From Rhodospirillaceae bacterium (lineage in GTDB: Bacteria; Pseudomonadota; Alphaproteobacteria; Micavibrionales; UBA2020), in assembly GCA_003524565.1 (NCBI GenBank), contig DQGU01000151.1, positions 1 through 7,004 on the forward strand: a stretch of 7,004 nt of DNA, in the 5' to 3' direction. This document shows, in pieces, positions 6,047 through 7,004 of the stretch; position 1 is the stretch's first letter; each line of letters opens with the position of its first letter. The notes below the pieces were generated by a model, which saw only the letters and a program-made list of their open reading frames with translations, was not told the DNA's origin and made no database searches. Position numbers and translations under genes: made by a program.

Positions 6047-7004
6047 TTATTTCTTTTCCGGTTCCTTCATGCCCGGCGGCCGGTCGAGCAAAATATCCGG
6101 CTTGATGCCTTCGGGTTTTCCGACCATCACAATCGTCAGCTCATCCGCTTTCAAAAGCCGCTGCGCGACACGTTTCACGTCGTCTGGCGTTACTTTCATC
6201 AGCTCGGCATTGCGGCGGTTGATATAATCGGCGTCCAGCCCATCGCGCTGCAGGCCGTTCAGGGTCGATGAAATATCGCCCGTCGATGTCAGCTCCAGCA
6301 GAAGGGAGCCGGTCAGGTATGCCTTCGCATCGGTAATTTCGACTTCCGTCGCGCCTTCTTCGGCCATGCGTTTCCATTCGTCTTTCAGAACGTCGATGGC
6401 TTCTTTGGCCTTTTCATTGCTGGCGGCAAAACCGGCGGTCAGAAGCGCCGTCTGGCGCATGCTTTGCAGGCTGGAATAAATGCCATAGGTCAGGCCGCGT
6501 TTTTCGCGGATTTCGCGCATCAGACGCGCATCGAAACTGCCACCGCCGAGGATATAGTTCATGATGACGGCTGCATGCCAGTCTTTATCGTCGCGCGGAA
6601 TGCCCGCCGCGCCGATATTGATTTGGGTCTGCGGCGTATTCAGCGGGAACAGAATGGTCTTGCCCGTATATTTGGGCAGGAAGAAGCCGGATTTTTCGCT
6701 CTCCCCCTCCGCTGGCAGGGCGCCGAAGGCTTTATCGACAAGACGGGCGGCTTCGTCCTCTGTGATGTCGCCGGCGATGGCCAGCTTCAGCCCGCTGCGC
6801 ACGAATTGCGATGCGGTATAATCAACAAGGTCCTGGCGCGTGATAGCCGCCATCGAGGCCAGATGCCCCGCACCCGGCAGGCCGTAAGGGTGGCCTTCGA
6901 AAACCATACCGTTGAAGGCGCGCGCCACCAGCCATGCAGGGTCGCCAAGGTCATGCTGGATTTGTGCGACGTTGGCATTGCGCATGCGCTCGATGGCATC
7001 CGCA
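6047..7004 (-). CDS. M16 family zinc peptidase or its non-catalytic partner, C-terminal part (partial)
   Basis: The frame stays open to the window edge, so about 318 C-terminal residues are visible and the start lies beyond 7004. An internal ATG at 6983-6985 is not the start: the codons before it (ADAIER) continue the conserved helix preceding RNANVAQIQHD. Family marks, numbered from the first visible residue, are FEGHPYG (35-41), the NYILGGGSFDARL stretch (149-161) and REKRGLTYGIYS (166-177). The last contains the R169/Y173 pair that M16 enzymes use to hold substrate in the C-terminal half. The zinc motif HxxEH would lie upstream and cannot be checked. Many alphaproteobacteria encode paired M16B proteins, one with the zinc motif and one with only the R/Y pair, and this could be either the latter or a complete enzyme. 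These proteins are often periplasmic. The charged tail ends GMKEPEKK. Confidence 0.9.
   Translation of the reverse strand, partial: ADAIERMRNANVAQIQHDLGDPAWLVARAFNGMVFEGHPYGLPGAGHLASMAAITRQDLVDYTASQFVRSGLKLAIAGDITEDEAARLVDKAFGALPAEGESEKSGFFLPKYTGKTILFPLNTPQTQINIGAAGIPRDDKDWHAAVIMNYILGGGSFDARLMREIREKRGLTYGIYSSLQSMRQTALLTAGFAASNEKAKEAIDVLKDEWKRMAEEGATEVEITDAKAYLTGSLLLELTSTGDISSTLNGLQRDGLDADYINRRNAELMKVTPDDVKRVAQRLLKADELTIVMVGKPEGIKPDILLDRPPGMKEPEKK

Noticed and set aside
6983..6985. ATG as the start of the M16 gene
   Set aside because: The frame continues upstream with codons ADAIER that complete a conserved family helix, and the protein would lack its whole N-terminal half.

Overview
The window looks like chromosomal DNA from a Gram-negative, GC-rich bacterium, most likely an alphaproteobacterium. 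This rests on GC-rich codon use, the style of the Pgi, M16 and prolyl oligopeptidase proteins, and a Sec signal peptide on one product; no rRNA or tRNA is present to confirm it. I see no mobile element, CRISPR array, phage gene or long empty stretch. The largest gap between genes is about 150 bases.

Layout: five genes run leftward on the minus strand. Read in the direction of transcription (high to low coordinates) they are: the C-terminal part of an M16 (pitrilysin/insulinase-type) zinc peptidase family protein, cut by the window edge (6047-7004); glucose-6-phosphate isomerase pgi (4404-5996); a secreted three-part protein with a TIMP/netrin-like N-terminus, a short TPR-like helical middle and a pentapeptide-repeat beta-helix (3100-4380); a cytoplasmic prolyl oligopeptidase (701-2947); and a DEDDh 3'-5' exonuclease (113-694). 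The last 13 codons of a plus-strand gene end at 43 and converge on the exonuclease gene. A strong hairpin at 59-94, with an A-run on one side and a T-run on the other, can terminate both.

Transcription units: pgi and the TIMP-like/pentapeptide gene are 23 bases apart and probably share a transcript. The 50-base gap between the M16 gene and pgi holds a terminator-like hairpin with a seven-T run, so pgi may be partly insulated from M16 or fed by read-through. The 152-base, AT-rich gap before the peptidase gene holds a possible promoter and inverted repeats, and begins with a weak terminator-like hairpin. The peptidase and exonuclease genes are 6 bases apart and form a likely two-gene operon.

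Most of the content is housekeeping: glycolysis/gluconeogenesis, peptide turnover and nucleic-acid trimming. The stand-out is the 426-residue secreted protein. Its predicted mature N-terminus begins Cys-X-Cys followed by a Pro-Pro-x-Pro stretch very like the inhibitory N-terminus of animal TIMPs. It is joined to about 24 pentapeptide repeats and encoded by DNA much poorer in GC than its neighbours. I do not know its function.
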